In this document: in pieces, positions 29,559-38,630 of the stretch
Position numbering within the stretch: position 1 is the first letter of the stretch
Layout of the letters: each line of letters opens with the position of its first letter
Source: Leucobacter denitrificans
GTDB taxonomy: Bacteria; Actinomycetota; Actinomycetes; Actinomycetales; Microbacteriaceae
DNA: 64,000 bases
Assembly (NCBI RefSeq): GCF_014396385.1
Contig: NZ_CP060716.1
Span: 2,170,001 to 2,234,000 of the forward strand
Direction: 5' to 3'
Notes under the pieces: generated by a model
Told to the model about the DNA's origin: nothing
Database searches by the model: none
Seen by the model: only the letters and a program-made list of their open reading frames with translations
Program-made: the position numbers and the translations under genes

Positions 29559-30722
29559 TTGAAAGAGCTCACCAAATCCGGCGCGCGATTGCACCGGGCT
29601 TCATCAAGATCGAGCACACGGCTGCTCGGACTCCTCGCAAGTGGCCTCGCCCTGAGCGTCTTCGCGACCCAGCTCACCCCGATCGCATCGCTCGCTGCTC
29701 CGGCTGAGCCAACTGCTGCGACGGCCGAGAATGCGACAAGCGAGTCCAGTCCGACTTCGCTGTCTGAAGAGTCCTCAACTGCTTTGCCGACTCCGGCACC
29801 AGAAGAGACAATGGACCTAATGAGCGGCTCGGCAACCGTCGCCGAACCAGCTCTCAGCTCCGATGACCCGGCGACGCCCCTCAGCGGTGAGGTGATTGTC
29901 CCGACGCTTCCGGGTGGAGGCTCTGTGTTCAGCACCGGCGGGACGCGGGAGCTCCGTTACAGCGAACTCGTCAGCTTCTCCGACCTGCCCGAGGACGAAC
30001 GGACCTGTCCATCGCTGCCCCCTGCGTTCATCCTGGCCACCGACGCGGACGGCACCTCTTCGTGGGCTGATCTCCCGGCGCTGCCTGAAGGCACCGATGC
30101 CTTCGGCAACAACACGTTCCGGATGACGCTCGACGAGACGGGCATGCGGTACCCCGGCGGCGAGCTCACGCTCACCTACTTCGGCAAGGCCGCCAACGGT
30201 ATCGGCTGCAACATCATGTCCGACCCCTCAAACCCGAACGACACCGACGCACTCGTCTCCTACAAGACCACCACGCTGAGCGTCGAGTGGTCCACGCCCG
30301 AGATCAAGAAGGCCCGCACCACTTTCAACGCCAACGGCGAGCCGGAGATCCTCATCGAGGTCGACCCGGCCTGGAGCGACTTCGACAAGTCCGTGCCCTA
30401 CGGCGGCGTCGCTGCCTTCCTCCTCAAGGACTACGGCACTGACCGCCAGAAGGTCTCCGAGGTCGACAACACCTGCGGCTCAGAGGATGTCCCGGTTGAT
30501 CCCGATCGAACGGGACTCGCCTGCTTCTTCTCCGGCTCGTACCCGGACGCGGGGGACGCCATCGGCGTCGCCGCGATGCCGGACGACGTGGACACCGGGA
30601 GCGTCGCCCAGTGGCCTCCTGCCGAGGCGATCTCGTCGAGGGCCGTCCACAGCGTGAAGGTCCTCGGCAAGCACCTAGTTGTGCGTCGATCCCGCACGCA
30701 CGGCAACAAGCCGCCTCATTAG
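29559..30722 (+). CDS. Putative secreted protein, probably C-terminally truncated
   Basis: A 387-residue exported protein from a TTG start. The signal peptide has a basic start and the core LLGLLASGLALSVFATQLTPIASLAAPA, followed by a Thr/Ser/Glu/Pro-rich linker (50-110) of the type seen in surface proteins. The rest is beta-rich with the Cys pairs ERTCPSLPP/NGIGCNIM and NTCGSEDVP/GLACFFSG. The last residues (VVRRSRTHGNKPPH) are basic and out of character, and the stop overlaps the convergent CoA-transferase stop at the island boundary, so the original 3' end was probably lost. Family not recognised. Confidence 0.55.
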   Translation: MKELTKSGARLHRASSRSSTRLLGLLASGLALSVFATQLTPIASLAAPAEPTAATAENATSESSPTSLSEESSTALPTPAPEETMDLMSGSATVAEPALSSDDPATPLSGEVIVPTLPGGGSVFSTGGTRELRYSELVSFSDLPEDERTCPSLPPAFILATDADGTSSWADLPALPEGTDAFGNNTFRMTLDETGMRYPGGELTLTYFGKAANGIGCNIMSDPSNPNDTDALVSYKTTTLSVEWSTPEIKKARTTFNANGEPEILIEVDPAWSDFDKSVPYGGVAAFLLKDYGTDRQKVSEVDNTCGSEDVPVDPDRTGLACFFSGSYPDAGDAIGVAAMPDDVDTGSVAQWPPAEAISSRAVHSVKVLGKHLVVRRSRTHGNKPPH

Positions 30723-32152
30723 TGAGCGATCCAGCGCGGTTCGTCGGTGCCCCATTCGTGGAGAGGGGAGCGGTAGTTGGTGGGTGCTCCGGGGTAGTCG
30801 AGGAGGGGCGGGGCGCACGTGACCAAATGAGTATCGCGGGTCGGAGAGTTGACTGGCACCTGCACAGTCGGGAGGTCTTGGGGCGCAGGCTGATCCACCC
30901 AATTGTCGGCGAGGCCTGCGGCGAGCAGTTCGCCCGCAATTTTGGCGAGGCTCATTTGGATGTCGTACGATCCACCCCCTGTGCGCTGGCGCCGCAGCGC
31001 CGTCGCAATTGCGGCAACGAGTAAGTGGCCCGCCGAGTGGTCGAGCGCCTGCACTGGCAGTGCGCCGGGGGTCTCGCCGCCGTCCTTGCTCTCGAGCACC
31101 GCGATGCCGCTCGCCGCCTGCACGAGGCTGTCGAATCCGCGCCGGTCGCCCCACGTGCCGCGCGTTCCCCAGGCTGAGAGCTGCGCCACGATGATGCCGG
31201 GAAACTGCCGGTGCAGGGTCTCGAAGTCGAGTCCGTATTTGGCGAGTGCGGTAGGGCGATAGCCGTGCACGACGACGTCGGCCCCTGCGAGCAGCTGTTG
31301 CAGCATTGCGAAGTCAGCAGGGTCGTCGAAGTCGAGCAGGGTGGATCGCTTCTCGTGACCCGTATCGAGGTGTTGCCAGGCGGGCTCGGGCAACCTCGGG
31401 GAATCTATGCGCAACACGTCGGCGCCCACGATGGCGAGATCTCGCGTTGCCACCGGGCCCGCGATTACGCGCGTCAGGTCGAGCACGCGCACGCCGGAGA
31501 GCGGGTGTTTGTTGGTGTTATGCCAGGAGCGGGGTGGTGCTTGCCCGCGCGCCTCGAAGTGGATGACCGGACTCTGCTCGAGCGCCGGATACTGAGGGTG
31601 GTGCCGCCACTCAGACTGATCTCTCACTGCGATCGCGAGCGCCCCAACTTCTGCCGCTTGCGCTTCGAGAGCGAATCGGGTCCAGTGCAGCATTTTGGCT
31701 TCGACTGTTGCGCGATCCGCTTCGGGTGAGAGACCAAGAAGCTTCGCAAGGCGCTCTGCGTGATGCGGGTAGTTGCCGTGCGTGCGCACCCATCCGTCGC
31801 TGACCCGCCAGAAGCCAGAGAGCGACGCCCAAATAGTCGGAGTTCTGCCGTCGAATCGGAACAGCTTCTCGCTGCCGAAGGAGGCTTGGAGTCGCGACGC
31901 ATTCGGCATGATCCGCTGCTCTAACTGCGGGGAGATCTCGCGGTCTTTACTAACTAGGTACATCGCCAGCGACGCGAGGGCGGCGCTGTCGTAGGCAAGT
32001 TCTGCGACGCGCAGATTCGATTGCCAGGTGGGAAGCGTAGGTGTTGGATCGAGTTTGCTTAGATCATGCGGTTCGAGGTCGAGTGCGTCGGCAACCTGTG
32101 CGCCGACGTGGTGGAGTGGTTTTGATTCGTTCGGTGCGGGCATTCGAGTCAT
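30719..32152 (-). CDS. CaiB/BaiF family (type III) CoA-transferase
   Basis: A 477-residue protein. The C-terminal half contains LSGVRVLDLTRVIAGPVATRDLAIVGADVLRID, the usual nucleotide-like CoA site, and AQLSAWGTRGTWGDRRGFDSLVQAASGIA, where the Asp of GFD is the expected catalytic nucleophile. Type III CoA-transferases move CoA between organic acids (formyl-CoA, carnitine-CoA, succinyl-CoA and others). The ATG at 32152 has GGAGG eight bases upstream. It ends at the right border of the island, with host-like codon use. The acid substrate cannot be told from sequence. Confidence 0.85.
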   Translation of the reverse strand: MTRMPAPNESKPLHHVGAQVADALDLEPHDLSKLDPTPTLPTWQSNLRVAELAYDSAALASLAMYLVSKDREISPQLEQRIMPNASRLQASFGSEKLFRFDGRTPTIWASLSGFWRVSDGWVRTHGNYPHHAERLAKLLGLSPEADRATVEAKMLHWTRFALEAQAAEVGALAIAVRDQSEWRHHPQYPALEQSPVIHFEARGQAPPRSWHNTNKHPLSGVRVLDLTRVIAGPVATRDLAIVGADVLRIDSPRLPEPAWQHLDTGHEKRSTLLDFDDPADFAMLQQLLAGADVVVHGYRPTALAKYGLDFETLHRQFPGIIVAQLSAWGTRGTWGDRRGFDSLVQAASGIAVLESKDGGETPGALPVQALDHSAGHLLVAAIATALRRQRTGGGSYDIQMSLAKIAGELLAAGLADNWVDQPAPQDLPTVQVPVNSPTRDTHLVTCAPPLLDYPGAPTNYRSPLHEWGTDEPRWIAH

Positions 32153-32239
32153 CTTTGACACCTCCGGGTAATTTATGGTCGCAGCATCGAGTGCAAAATG
32201 ACCAGTGTTAATTAAGCGAAAATGCGTGGCCGAACCCGC

Positions 32240-32297
32240 TTCAGTGGTCAGTTTGGTGCTTCAGGCGGCGAAACCTTGCACGAAAGTGACCACCGAA
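32240..32297. repeat. Imperfect inverted repeat downstream of the decayed YdeI gene
   Basis: Arms TTCAGTGGTCAGTTTGGTGC (32240-32259) and GCACGAAAGTGACCACCGAA (32278-32297) pair at 17 of 20 positions around an 18-base centre. It begins eight bases past the truncated gene and 88 bases before the CoA-transferase. It may be a terminator, an operator, or a tiny non-autonomous mobile element. Confidence 0.6.
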
Positions 32298-32304
32298 AAA
32301 GAGG

Positions 32305-32679
32305 TCAGTACGCCCGATCCCAACGCCCATCGGCTTGGGCCCGTTCAATCTCTGCGAACCCCCGCTCGCGCATCCGGCCCGCTTCGATGAGGCGGGTGAC
32401 GCGCTCGACGTTTCGTTTCGACCAAGTGGATCGGGCGCGACGCGGCGTGAACAGTTCTACGTAGGTTGCTGCGTCGAGTGATTCTCTGCGCCCGTCGATC
32501 CACCCGCTACACAGCGCCTCTTCGAGGGCCTCAGCGTAACTCAACGATGTGGGTGTTGTCGTGCCCTTCTTTGCGAGCGTCAGCCAGACACCGTCGCTGG
32601 AGCTTTCGTGTTCGTCGAGCCATGCTCGCCAGCTTGCTGCGTCAGCGACAGTGAGGCGCTCAGTTGAATTATCGATGAT
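32305..32679 (-). pseudogene. Remnant of a YdeI/OmpD-associated family gene
   Basis: The minus-strand frame reads DNSTERLTVADAASWRAWLDEHESSSDGVWLTLAKKGTTTPT in parts, then LSYAEALEEALCSGWIDGRRESLD and LFTPRRARSTWSKRNVERV, the core of YdeI-like proteins (bacteriocin-protection family). Two defects: no ATG, GTG or TTG stands at the N-terminus, where GGAGGGA is followed six bases later by ATC ATC; and the protein stops after GRWDRAY, about 60 residues short of the usual length. Either an ATC start is used or the gene is dead. A TTG inside (32544) would give only 79 residues. Confidence 0.6.
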
Positions 32680-32709
32680 GGTGGCTCCCTCCGAGATTCT
32701 GTTCTGTGC

Positions 32710-33507
32710 TCACCCAATCAGGTCGAGGCGCTCGCGCTCGCGGGTCTCGAGGTCGATAATGGCGGCGGCGTCGGTAGCCGCCGCGGTCCACCCCGTGCGC
32801 GTGATGCCGCTCGAGATCACCGTGAAGCCCGATGAGTCGTGGCGGTAGTCCATGGCGTAGTACTCGTTGCCGTGGCGTGCCGGAACCGCGTCTGGTGACT
32901 CAAACAGCGCGCGCACCTTGTCCTGCGGAGAATCTGCTCGGCTGTTCACGTGGATCGCAAACAGGTGAGTGCTCGTGAGGAGCAGGGCGTTGAGGCTCGC
33001 ATTTGGGAAGTGGTGCATGAGGATGCGCAACGCCTGCGTCACCCCCTGACGCTCGTCACCAGTCGCTTCAACGCACTGGCGAATGAGCTGAAAATACCGC
33101 TCACTATCGGTGGCACCGCGCAACCGGCTCATTGAATCGGCCGTGAGCAGCTCCTCGAGCTGGCTAATCGGTTCGATGTTGCCGTTGTGCGCGAACGCCA
33201 TGTTGTCGTCGAGAAACGGGTGAGTGTTTTCTTGCGTGATGGCGAGGTTGCCGGTCGCCCAGCGCAGGTGCACGAACCCGGCCTTACTGTGCAACTGGGT
33301 TGAGAGCTTAGCGTACTCGGGGTCATTGTCGGCGCGGAGCGGCGATCGTCGCACCTCGATCCGTTTTGTCTCTGGATCTCGCCAGGCCATGCCCCACCCG
33401 TCAGAGTGCACGCGAGTGAGTGATGTGAACTCCTCGAAGTCCTCCTCGCCGAGTTCCTTTACGGGCGACGTGCGTTCGTGTGAGACGTATCCGAATAAGC
33501 GACACAT
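32710..33507 (-). CDS. Class II glutamine amidotransferase domain protein (YafJ-like)
   Basis: A 265-residue N-terminal-nucleophile amidohydrolase. It starts MCRLFGYVSHE, so Cys2 becomes the catalytic N-terminal residue after Met removal. Arg in VHLRWATG and the pair NTHPF and FAHNGNI complete the glutamine site. No second synthase domain is attached; such stand-alone proteins (YafJ, EgtC relatives) act on gamma-glutamyl amides. AGGGAGCGAT precedes the ATG. The partner or substrate is unknown. Confidence 0.85.
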   Translation of the reverse strand: MCRLFGYVSHERTSPVKELGEEDFEEFTSLTRVHSDGWGMAWRDPETKRIEVRRSPLRADNDPEYAKLSTQLHSKAGFVHLRWATGNLAITQENTHPFLDDNMAFAHNGNIEPISQLEELLTADSMSRLRGATDSERYFQLIRQCVEATGDERQGVTQALRILMHHFPNASLNALLLTSTHLFAIHVNSRADSPQDKVRALFESPDAVPARHGNEYYAMDYRHDSSGFTVISSGITRTGWTAAATDAAAIIDLETRERERLDLIG

Positions 33508-33592
33508 ATCGCTCCCTTCGATCGGGTACTTCCACGATCTCGCGTGTGGGCCGCGAGCGCAACGGTCTGTTTGTGATGCCCTCAGTTAGCTA

Positions 33593-33661
33593 CAGGCGAA
33601 GTTTGGGCGTCATACGTACGATTTTTGCCTGAGCGTTCGCCTGGTGCTCAGACTTCGCCTG
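33593..33661. terminator. Inverted repeat at the end of the nine-gene operon
   Basis: CAGGCGAAGTTTG (33593-33605) and CAGACTTCGCCTG (33649-33661) match 12 of 13 as an inverted repeat with a 43-base interval; the right arm covers the stop codon of the MmgE/PrpD gene. It may terminate the minus-strand operon. No T tract follows. Confidence 0.4.
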
Positions 33662-35141
33662 ACGCTTGGTGGGTAGCGAGGTGTGTTGTGAGCAGGGCGC
33701 GCAGTTGGGCGAGCGTCTGGTCAGCGGGTGGATCGACGAGCGCATCGATGATCTTTGAAGCTGCTGCGGGCCCTGCGGCTGGAACGAGGAGATCATGCGC
33801 CTTACGGAGGCGCGCCTGCTTGTCGAGTGGCCGCTGCGGTGAGCCCAGGGCGTCGCGAATGGTGACGGTGTTGTGTGTGGGATCATCGCCCACGGTGACA
33901 CGGGCGGGGTAACCGGTGCCAGGATCCGCATCTAAATCGGGGTCGACCTCGAGCCGCACGCGGTCAGTCTGCCGTTGAATTTCTGGATCACCGACGAGTG
34001 ACTTGAGCGGCACGCGACCGAGGCTGCGCAACCCGTCAACCCCTCTCGCAATGGTCAGGCCGATGAGGAATGGCACCGCGAACTGCGCCTCGCCGAGGTC
34101 GACGGGTCGGCGTTCGGTGAGAGCTGCGGCTCCGGCGGGAAGACCGACGAAGATCGGGGAGTCGGTTAGTGGATCAAGCGCGCCAGAATCGAGAAGTTCG
34201 AGCGTCGCATCGATCGCTGCGTGTGCCGCACGGCAGCAGGGGTAAGGCTTGAAGTAGCAGCCGGGTGCCAAGAATCCCTCGTCGAGGTTGTACCAGCGTG
34301 ACTTAGGGGCAGCACCAGCAGGGTCGAAAAGAGTGGGGCCCGCGGGCACAACGGCGCGCTCTTCCTCCGCGCTCGGGGCGAGACCAGATAGCGCAAGTTC
34401 CACGGTGCCCACGGCAGTGAGCGCGGCCCAGCCCGTTGATTCGCGCGCGCCACCAGACACGAACGATGCCACGGGTGCGTGCGCGGTCGCGAGGCGGATC
34501 GCCGCAGCAATGAGCGCCGTGCGCGAAGTTGGGGGTGCTGGTGCATCGAGCATCTCGTCGGAACCGGTAGCGGCAGAAGCGGCAGCAGCCGCACCGATCG
34601 CGGCGGCATAGCCGCTCGTGCGGTAGTCGTGACCGGAAACATCTGGCGACGCGAGGTAGCCCGCACGAATCGCGACCTCGTAGCCGATCACCATTGCTGA
34701 GCGCAGCTGCGCGGTGGTAACCGTGTCTGGCGCGGCGGCCAGCAGAGTGCCAACGACGGTTGAACCCGCGTGGATCCCACCCCCTTCAACGTGACCATCG
34801 TCGTAATCGAGCGCGTTCGCCGCGGTGCTCAGCACGAGCGCGGCCCACTCGGGTGAGGCAGAGCCGGGAGCAACGAGTAGCGGCGCCGCGCCAAGGTGGC
34901 GACCAGCAGCAGCGATCGCTGCGCGCGTCACTCGCGTACCGGCGCCGCCCACGGCCACCGCGACTGTGTCGAGTAGTGCCCAGCGCGACCACTCATCGAC
35001 GTCGGCAGGTATGCCGTTCGCCATGATTTGCGCAGCAGCGGCGCCGAACCTGGCTGGTCCGGTGGCGGGTCCAAACGAGGGCTCGGGCGTAGATGGGCGG
35101 TGTGCACCGCCCACGTCGCCAACGCTGGCAGCGTCGCTCAC
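33648..35141 (-). CDS. MmgE/PrpD family protein
   Basis: A 497-residue protein of the 2-methylcitrate dehydratase superfamily: the helical domain with WSRWALLDTVAVAVGGAGTR, NALDYDDGHVEGGGIHAGSTVVGTLLA (the family D-D-x-H pattern) and PYPCCRAAHAAIDATLELL (the substrate-loop P-x-x-x-C-R/H). Members are 2-methylcitrate dehydratase, cis-aconitate decarboxylase and iminodisuccinate epimerase. No methylcitrate synthase or lyase is nearby, so propionate degradation is not implied. It overlaps the ATPase gene (4 bases) and is the last gene of the operon. Confidence 0.85.
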   Translation of the reverse strand: MSDAASVGDVGGAHRPSTPEPSFGPATGPARFGAAAAQIMANGIPADVDEWSRWALLDTVAVAVGGAGTRVTRAAIAAAGRHLGAAPLLVAPGSASPEWAALVLSTAANALDYDDGHVEGGGIHAGSTVVGTLLAAAPDTVTTAQLRSAMVIGYEVAIRAGYLASPDVSGHDYRTSGYAAAIGAAAAASAATGSDEMLDAPAPPTSRTALIAAAIRLATAHAPVASFVSGGARESTGWAALTAVGTVELALSGLAPSAEEERAVVPAGPTLFDPAGAAPKSRWYNLDEGFLAPGCYFKPYPCCRAAHAAIDATLELLDSGALDPLTDSPIFVGLPAGAAALTERRPVDLGEAQFAVPFLIGLTIARGVDGLRSLGRVPLKSLVGDPEIQRQTDRVRLEVDPDLDADPGTGYPARVTVGDDPTHNTVTIRDALGSPQRPLDKQARLRKAHDLLVPAAGPAAASKIIDALVDPPADQTLAQLRALLTTHLATHQASGEV

Positions 35142-36793
35142 ACCGCTCCGAGCATCGGGCGTGCCGCGAGTAGCGCCTGCGTGTAGGGGTGCTGCGGCGA
35201 GCCGTAGACCGCATCGGTCGATCCTGACTCGACAACGACCCCGTCCTTGAGCACGAGCACGTCGTCACACACCTCGGCGATGACCCCGAGGTCGTGCGAG
35301 ACGAACACGATGCCGAGGTCGCGCTCGCGCTTGAGTCGATCCAACAAATCGAGAATCTGCGCCTGCACGACCACGTCGAGTGCCGACACGGCCTCGTCGC
35401 AGAACAGAATCTCTGGTTCGGCGGTGAGCGCGCGGGCGATCGCGATCCGCTGTCGCTGCCCACCCGAGAGCTGCAGCGGGTGCCGTGTGAGCACGGTTGT
35501 TGGTAGCGCGACCGCGTCGAGCACCTCGGCGATGCGGCGGTCGCGCTCGCCCGCGGGCACGCGCAGCAGAGCCTCGCCGAGTACCTGGCTCACGTCGAAG
35601 CGTGGGTTGAAGGCACTCAGTGGATCCTGCGCGACCAGCTGCAGCCTTGGCCGCCGAACGCGCCGCTTCGCTTCTGGAATGCCAGACCAGGGCTCGCCGT
35701 CGAGTGTGACGTTGCCTTGCGCGGGTTCCTGCAATGCGAGGAGCACACGGAGGAGCGTGCTCTTGCCAGACCCGGACTCCCCGACGATACCGAGCGCGCG
35801 CCCCTGGTGCACCTCGAGGGAAACGTCGCTGAGCCCGATCTTTGGTTCAGGCACGCCCGGCACGCGGTAAGTGACGTGCAGCCCGGTGGCCGTGAGCGTC
35901 GCGGGAGCGGTGGGCGCAGGGTCGACGGCTTGAGGGGAGTCGGCACGCTCGTCGGCGCCGGCCGTGCCGAGCGGATCAGCGGGATCCGCCGAACTCGCGG
36001 GCTCCGTCCCGGGTACCGCCGCAATGAGCGACCTCGTGTATTCGTTCTGAGGGTTCTCGAGCACCTCGGCAGGCGTGCCCTGCTCGAGTACCTCGCCGCC
36101 GCGCATGACGAGCACGCGATCCGCAATCTCGGCGACGACCGCGAGGTCGTGACTGATGAGCACAACCCCGAGACCCTGCTCGCGCTCCTGGCGCAGCAGA
36201 TCGATCACCTGCCGCTGCACGGTCACGTCGAGCGCGGTCGTCGGCTCGTCGGCGATGAGAATGCGGGGCTCGCCCGCAACCGCCGTTGCGATGAGCGCGC
36301 GCTGACGCTGCCCACCCGAAAGCTGGTGCGCGTGCTGGCGCACGTGCGTGGCGGCGTCAGGCAGCCCCACGCCCTCGAGCGTGGGGATCACCGCAGCCTT
36401 GCGTTCCTTACGCCCTAGCTTCTTCCCGCTCGCACGCATCGCTTCCGACACTTCCTGGCCAATGCTTCGCAGTGGATCGAGTGACACAAGCGCGTCCTGC
36501 AAGACGAGGCCGACGGTTCCACCGCGCACCGAACGCCAGTCGCGGTTATCGAATGAGAGCGCGTCGCGACCCTCGATTTCGAGAGTGTCGGCATTCACCG
36601 TCGCTGAATTGCCGAGCAGACCGAGCAGTGCGCGGCCCACGGTGGTTTTGCCCGAGCCTGATTCGCCTACGAGCGCGACGCACTCGCCGGGGTGCAAATC
36701 GAAGGAGATGCCGACCGCCGCGTGCACGGGGCCGTGCGCTGAGGCGTAGTCGACACTGAGGTTGCGAACACTGAGCAGAGGAGGAGTGGTCAT
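35138..36793 (-). CDS. Oligopeptide-type ABC importer, fused double ATPase (DppD-DppF)
   Basis: A 551-residue protein with two complete nucleotide-binding domains. Domain 1 has GESGSGKTTVGRALLG, LSGGQRQRALIATA and ILIADEPTTALDVT; after a Pro/Ala-rich linker near 265-300, domain 2 has GESGSGKSTLLRVLLA, LSGGQRQRIAIARAL and ILFCDEAVSALDVV. It powers the adjacent permeases. Family substrates include peptides, nickel, opines and glutathione. Overlaps of four bases on both sides show a single operon. Confidence 0.93.
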   Translation of the reverse strand: MTTPPLLSVRNLSVDYASAHGPVHAAVGISFDLHPGECVALVGESGSGKTTVGRALLGLLGNSATVNADTLEIEGRDALSFDNRDWRSVRGGTVGLVLQDALVSLDPLRSIGQEVSEAMRASGKKLGRKERKAAVIPTLEGVGLPDAATHVRQHAHQLSGGQRQRALIATAVAGEPRILIADEPTTALDVTVQRQVIDLLRQEREQGLGVVLISHDLAVVAEIADRVLVMRGGEVLEQGTPAEVLENPQNEYTRSLIAAVPGTEPASSADPADPLGTAGADERADSPQAVDPAPTAPATLTATGLHVTYRVPGVPEPKIGLSDVSLEVHQGRALGIVGESGSGKSTLLRVLLALQEPAQGNVTLDGEPWSGIPEAKRRVRRPRLQLVAQDPLSAFNPRFDVSQVLGEALLRVPAGERDRRIAEVLDAVALPTTVLTRHPLQLSGGQRQRIAIARALTAEPEILFCDEAVSALDVVVQAQILDLLDRLKRERDLGIVFVSHDLGVIAEVCDDVLVLKDGVVVESGSTDAVYGSPQHPYTQALLAARPMLGAV

Positions 36794-37680
36794 GCGGTGA
36801 GCCTCCGTTCGAAGCGGCGCTGCAGGTACCGGCCGAGCGCTGTGCACGAGACGATCGTGACGACGATTGCGAGGCCGGGGAAGACGGTGGGCCACCATCC
36901 GTACGCGGCGACGCTTCGGCCCTCGGCGAGCAGCGAGCCCCATTCGGGTGCGGGGCGCTCGGGGCCGAGGCCGACGAACGAGATGCCAGAAACGGTGAGG
37001 ATCGCAGCACCGACCTCGATTGCGGCGAGCAGCAGAACCGACGTGAACACGTTCGGAAGAATGTGTCGCAGCACGATGCGGAACCGCGTCTCGCCAAACG
37101 TGACCGCTGCGGTGACGAAGTCGGAGTCGCGAATTGCGAGTGCCTGGCGCCTGATAATCCTGCCAAATGCCGGAATGATCGCGATGCCAACGGCGAGCGC
37201 GAGATTGATGGTGCCGCGGCCGAAGAAGGTGGCGAACAGCAGCGCCATGAGGATCGACGGAAACGCCGAAAGCAGGTCGAACAGGCGGCTGAGCACCTCG
37301 TCGAGCACGCGACCACCGAGCGCAGCGAGCAATCCGAGCGCACCGCCTACAACAACCGCGAAGATGACCGCGAGCACGCCAATCACGACCGAGTAGCGCG
37401 CACCGTAGACGACGCGCGAGTACAGGTCGCGACCCAGCTCGTCGGTGCCAAACCAGTGCTGGGCACTTGGCGGCATGAGTGAAGTCAGTGGATCGGTCGC
37501 GTTCGGGTCTCCCGCACCGAGCAACCCTGGCGCGGTGATTGCGATAACGATCACGAGTGCGACGAGGAGCGCCGCCCACACTGTCGCGGGGAGGCCGCCG
37601 AGGCCGCGCCGCTCGGGCTTGAAGACCGGGCCACGAGGCTTGCGAGCGCGCCCTCCCTTGAGCTGGGGTGAGGTGGTCAT
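36790..37680 (-). CDS. Oligopeptide-type ABC permease, DppC-like
   Basis: A 296-residue inner-membrane permease. One N-terminal helix (WAALLVALVIVIAITAPGLLG), the DppC-typical stretch HWFGTDELGRDLYSRVVYGARYSVVIGVLAV, and the EAA-like coupling loop around REALAIRDSDFVTAAVTFGE precede more helices. The ATG at 37680 is used; a longer GTG/ATG frame to 37752 would overlap the DppB gene heavily. Pairs with the next gene. Confidence 0.9.
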   Translation of the reverse strand: MTTSPQLKGGRARKPRGPVFKPERRGLGGLPATVWAALLVALVIVIAITAPGLLGAGDPNATDPLTSLMPPSAQHWFGTDELGRDLYSRVVYGARYSVVIGVLAVIFAVVVGGALGLLAALGGRVLDEVLSRLFDLLSAFPSILMALLFATFFGRGTINLALAVGIAIIPAFGRIIRRQALAIRDSDFVTAAVTFGETRFRIVLRHILPNVFTSVLLLAAIEVGAAILTVSGISFVGLGPERPAPEWGSLLAEGRSVAAYGWWPTVFPGLAIVVTIVSCTALGRYLQRRFERRLTA

Positions 37681-38630
37681 GCGAGTTCCTCCCGATAGCG
37701 GGGGTCGATCCAGAGCGCGATGAGATCCACCACTGTCGAAATCACGACGCATGCCGTGGTGATGAGCACAACCACCGCGATGATCACCGGGGTGTCTTGC
37801 GACCCGACCGCGCTGAGCGCCACGCGCCCGAGACCCGGCCTGCCGAATACGGTTTCAACGATGACCGCGCCGCCGATGAGCGAGCCGAATAGTGTGCCGG
37901 CAACCGTGAGCGTCGAAACGGCCGCGTGCGGCACGAGGTGCACGTTGCGAAGTCTGAACTCGCTGATGCCGCGGCTGCGCGCGCTCACGACGTAGGGGAG
38001 GCGAAGTTGCCGGCCGATCTCCTCGCGCATGAACTGTGAGAGCACACCGGCGAGCGGCAGGAGCAGCGTGATCGTCGGCAGCACGAGCGCAGCGGGACCA
38101 TCAGCGCCCGATGCCGGGAACCAGTTGAGCCCGAACGAAAACCAGATGATGAGGAGCGACCCGGCCCAGAACGTCGGGATGCAGATCGCGAGCAGTTCGG
38201 CGATGCCGATGATGCGCTCGGTGCGTGGGGAGCCGCCAGAGGTGGTGACGGCAATGATCCACACCACGACCAGCGCCGTGAGGAGTGAGGCGCCCGCCAA
38301 CTGCAGTGTCGGGCCCAACTGCGAGAAGACCACGTCAGAGACATCGGCGCGGAGCACAAATGAGCGGCCAAAATCGCCGGTAATTATCTGGCCGAGATAC
38401 TGAAAATACTGCACGAGGATCGGCTGATCGAGGCCGAGGCTCGAACGCACCTGCTCGCGCAGGCCCGGTTCGTTCGCGTGGATGCCGAGCACGACGTCTT
38501 CGACGGAACCCGGCATTGCGCGGATGCCAATGAACGTCACGGTGACGGCCGCCCAGAGTACGACAACGGCCCCTGCGAGACGCCGAAGGGCGCCCCGCAG
38601 GAGCACGATGCTCTGAGAGTTTAGGCTCAT
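37677..38630 (-). CDS. Oligopeptide-type ABC permease, DppB-like
   Basis: A 317-residue inner-membrane permease: N-terminal helix LAGAVVVLWAAVTVTFIGIRAMPG, the loop LGLDQPILVQYFQYLGQIITGDFGRSF, and YVVSARSRGISEFRLRNVHLVPHAA, the DppB coupling region. It ends PRYREELA. Four-base overlaps join it to the binding-protein and DppC genes. Confidence 0.9.
   Translation of the reverse strand: MSLNSQSIVLLRGALRRLAGAVVVLWAAVTVTFIGIRAMPGSVEDVVLGIHANEPGLREQVRSSLGLDQPILVQYFQYLGQIITGDFGRSFVLRADVSDVVFSQLGPTLQLAGASLLTALVVVWIIAVTTSGGSPRTERIIGIAELLAICIPTFWAGSLLIIWFSFGLNWFPASGADGPAALVLPTITLLLPLAGVLSQFMREEIGRQLRLPYVVSARSRGISEFRLRNVHLVPHAAVSTLTVAGTLFGSLIGGAVIVETVFGRPGLGRVALSAVGSQDTPVIIAVVVLITTACVVISTVVDLIALWIDPRYREELA

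Noticed and set aside
33648..35141. Methylcitrate cycle gene (prpD)
   Set aside because: No prpB or prpC nearby, and the operon partners are an importer and SnoaL-like proteins; only the broad MmgE/PrpD family name is justified.
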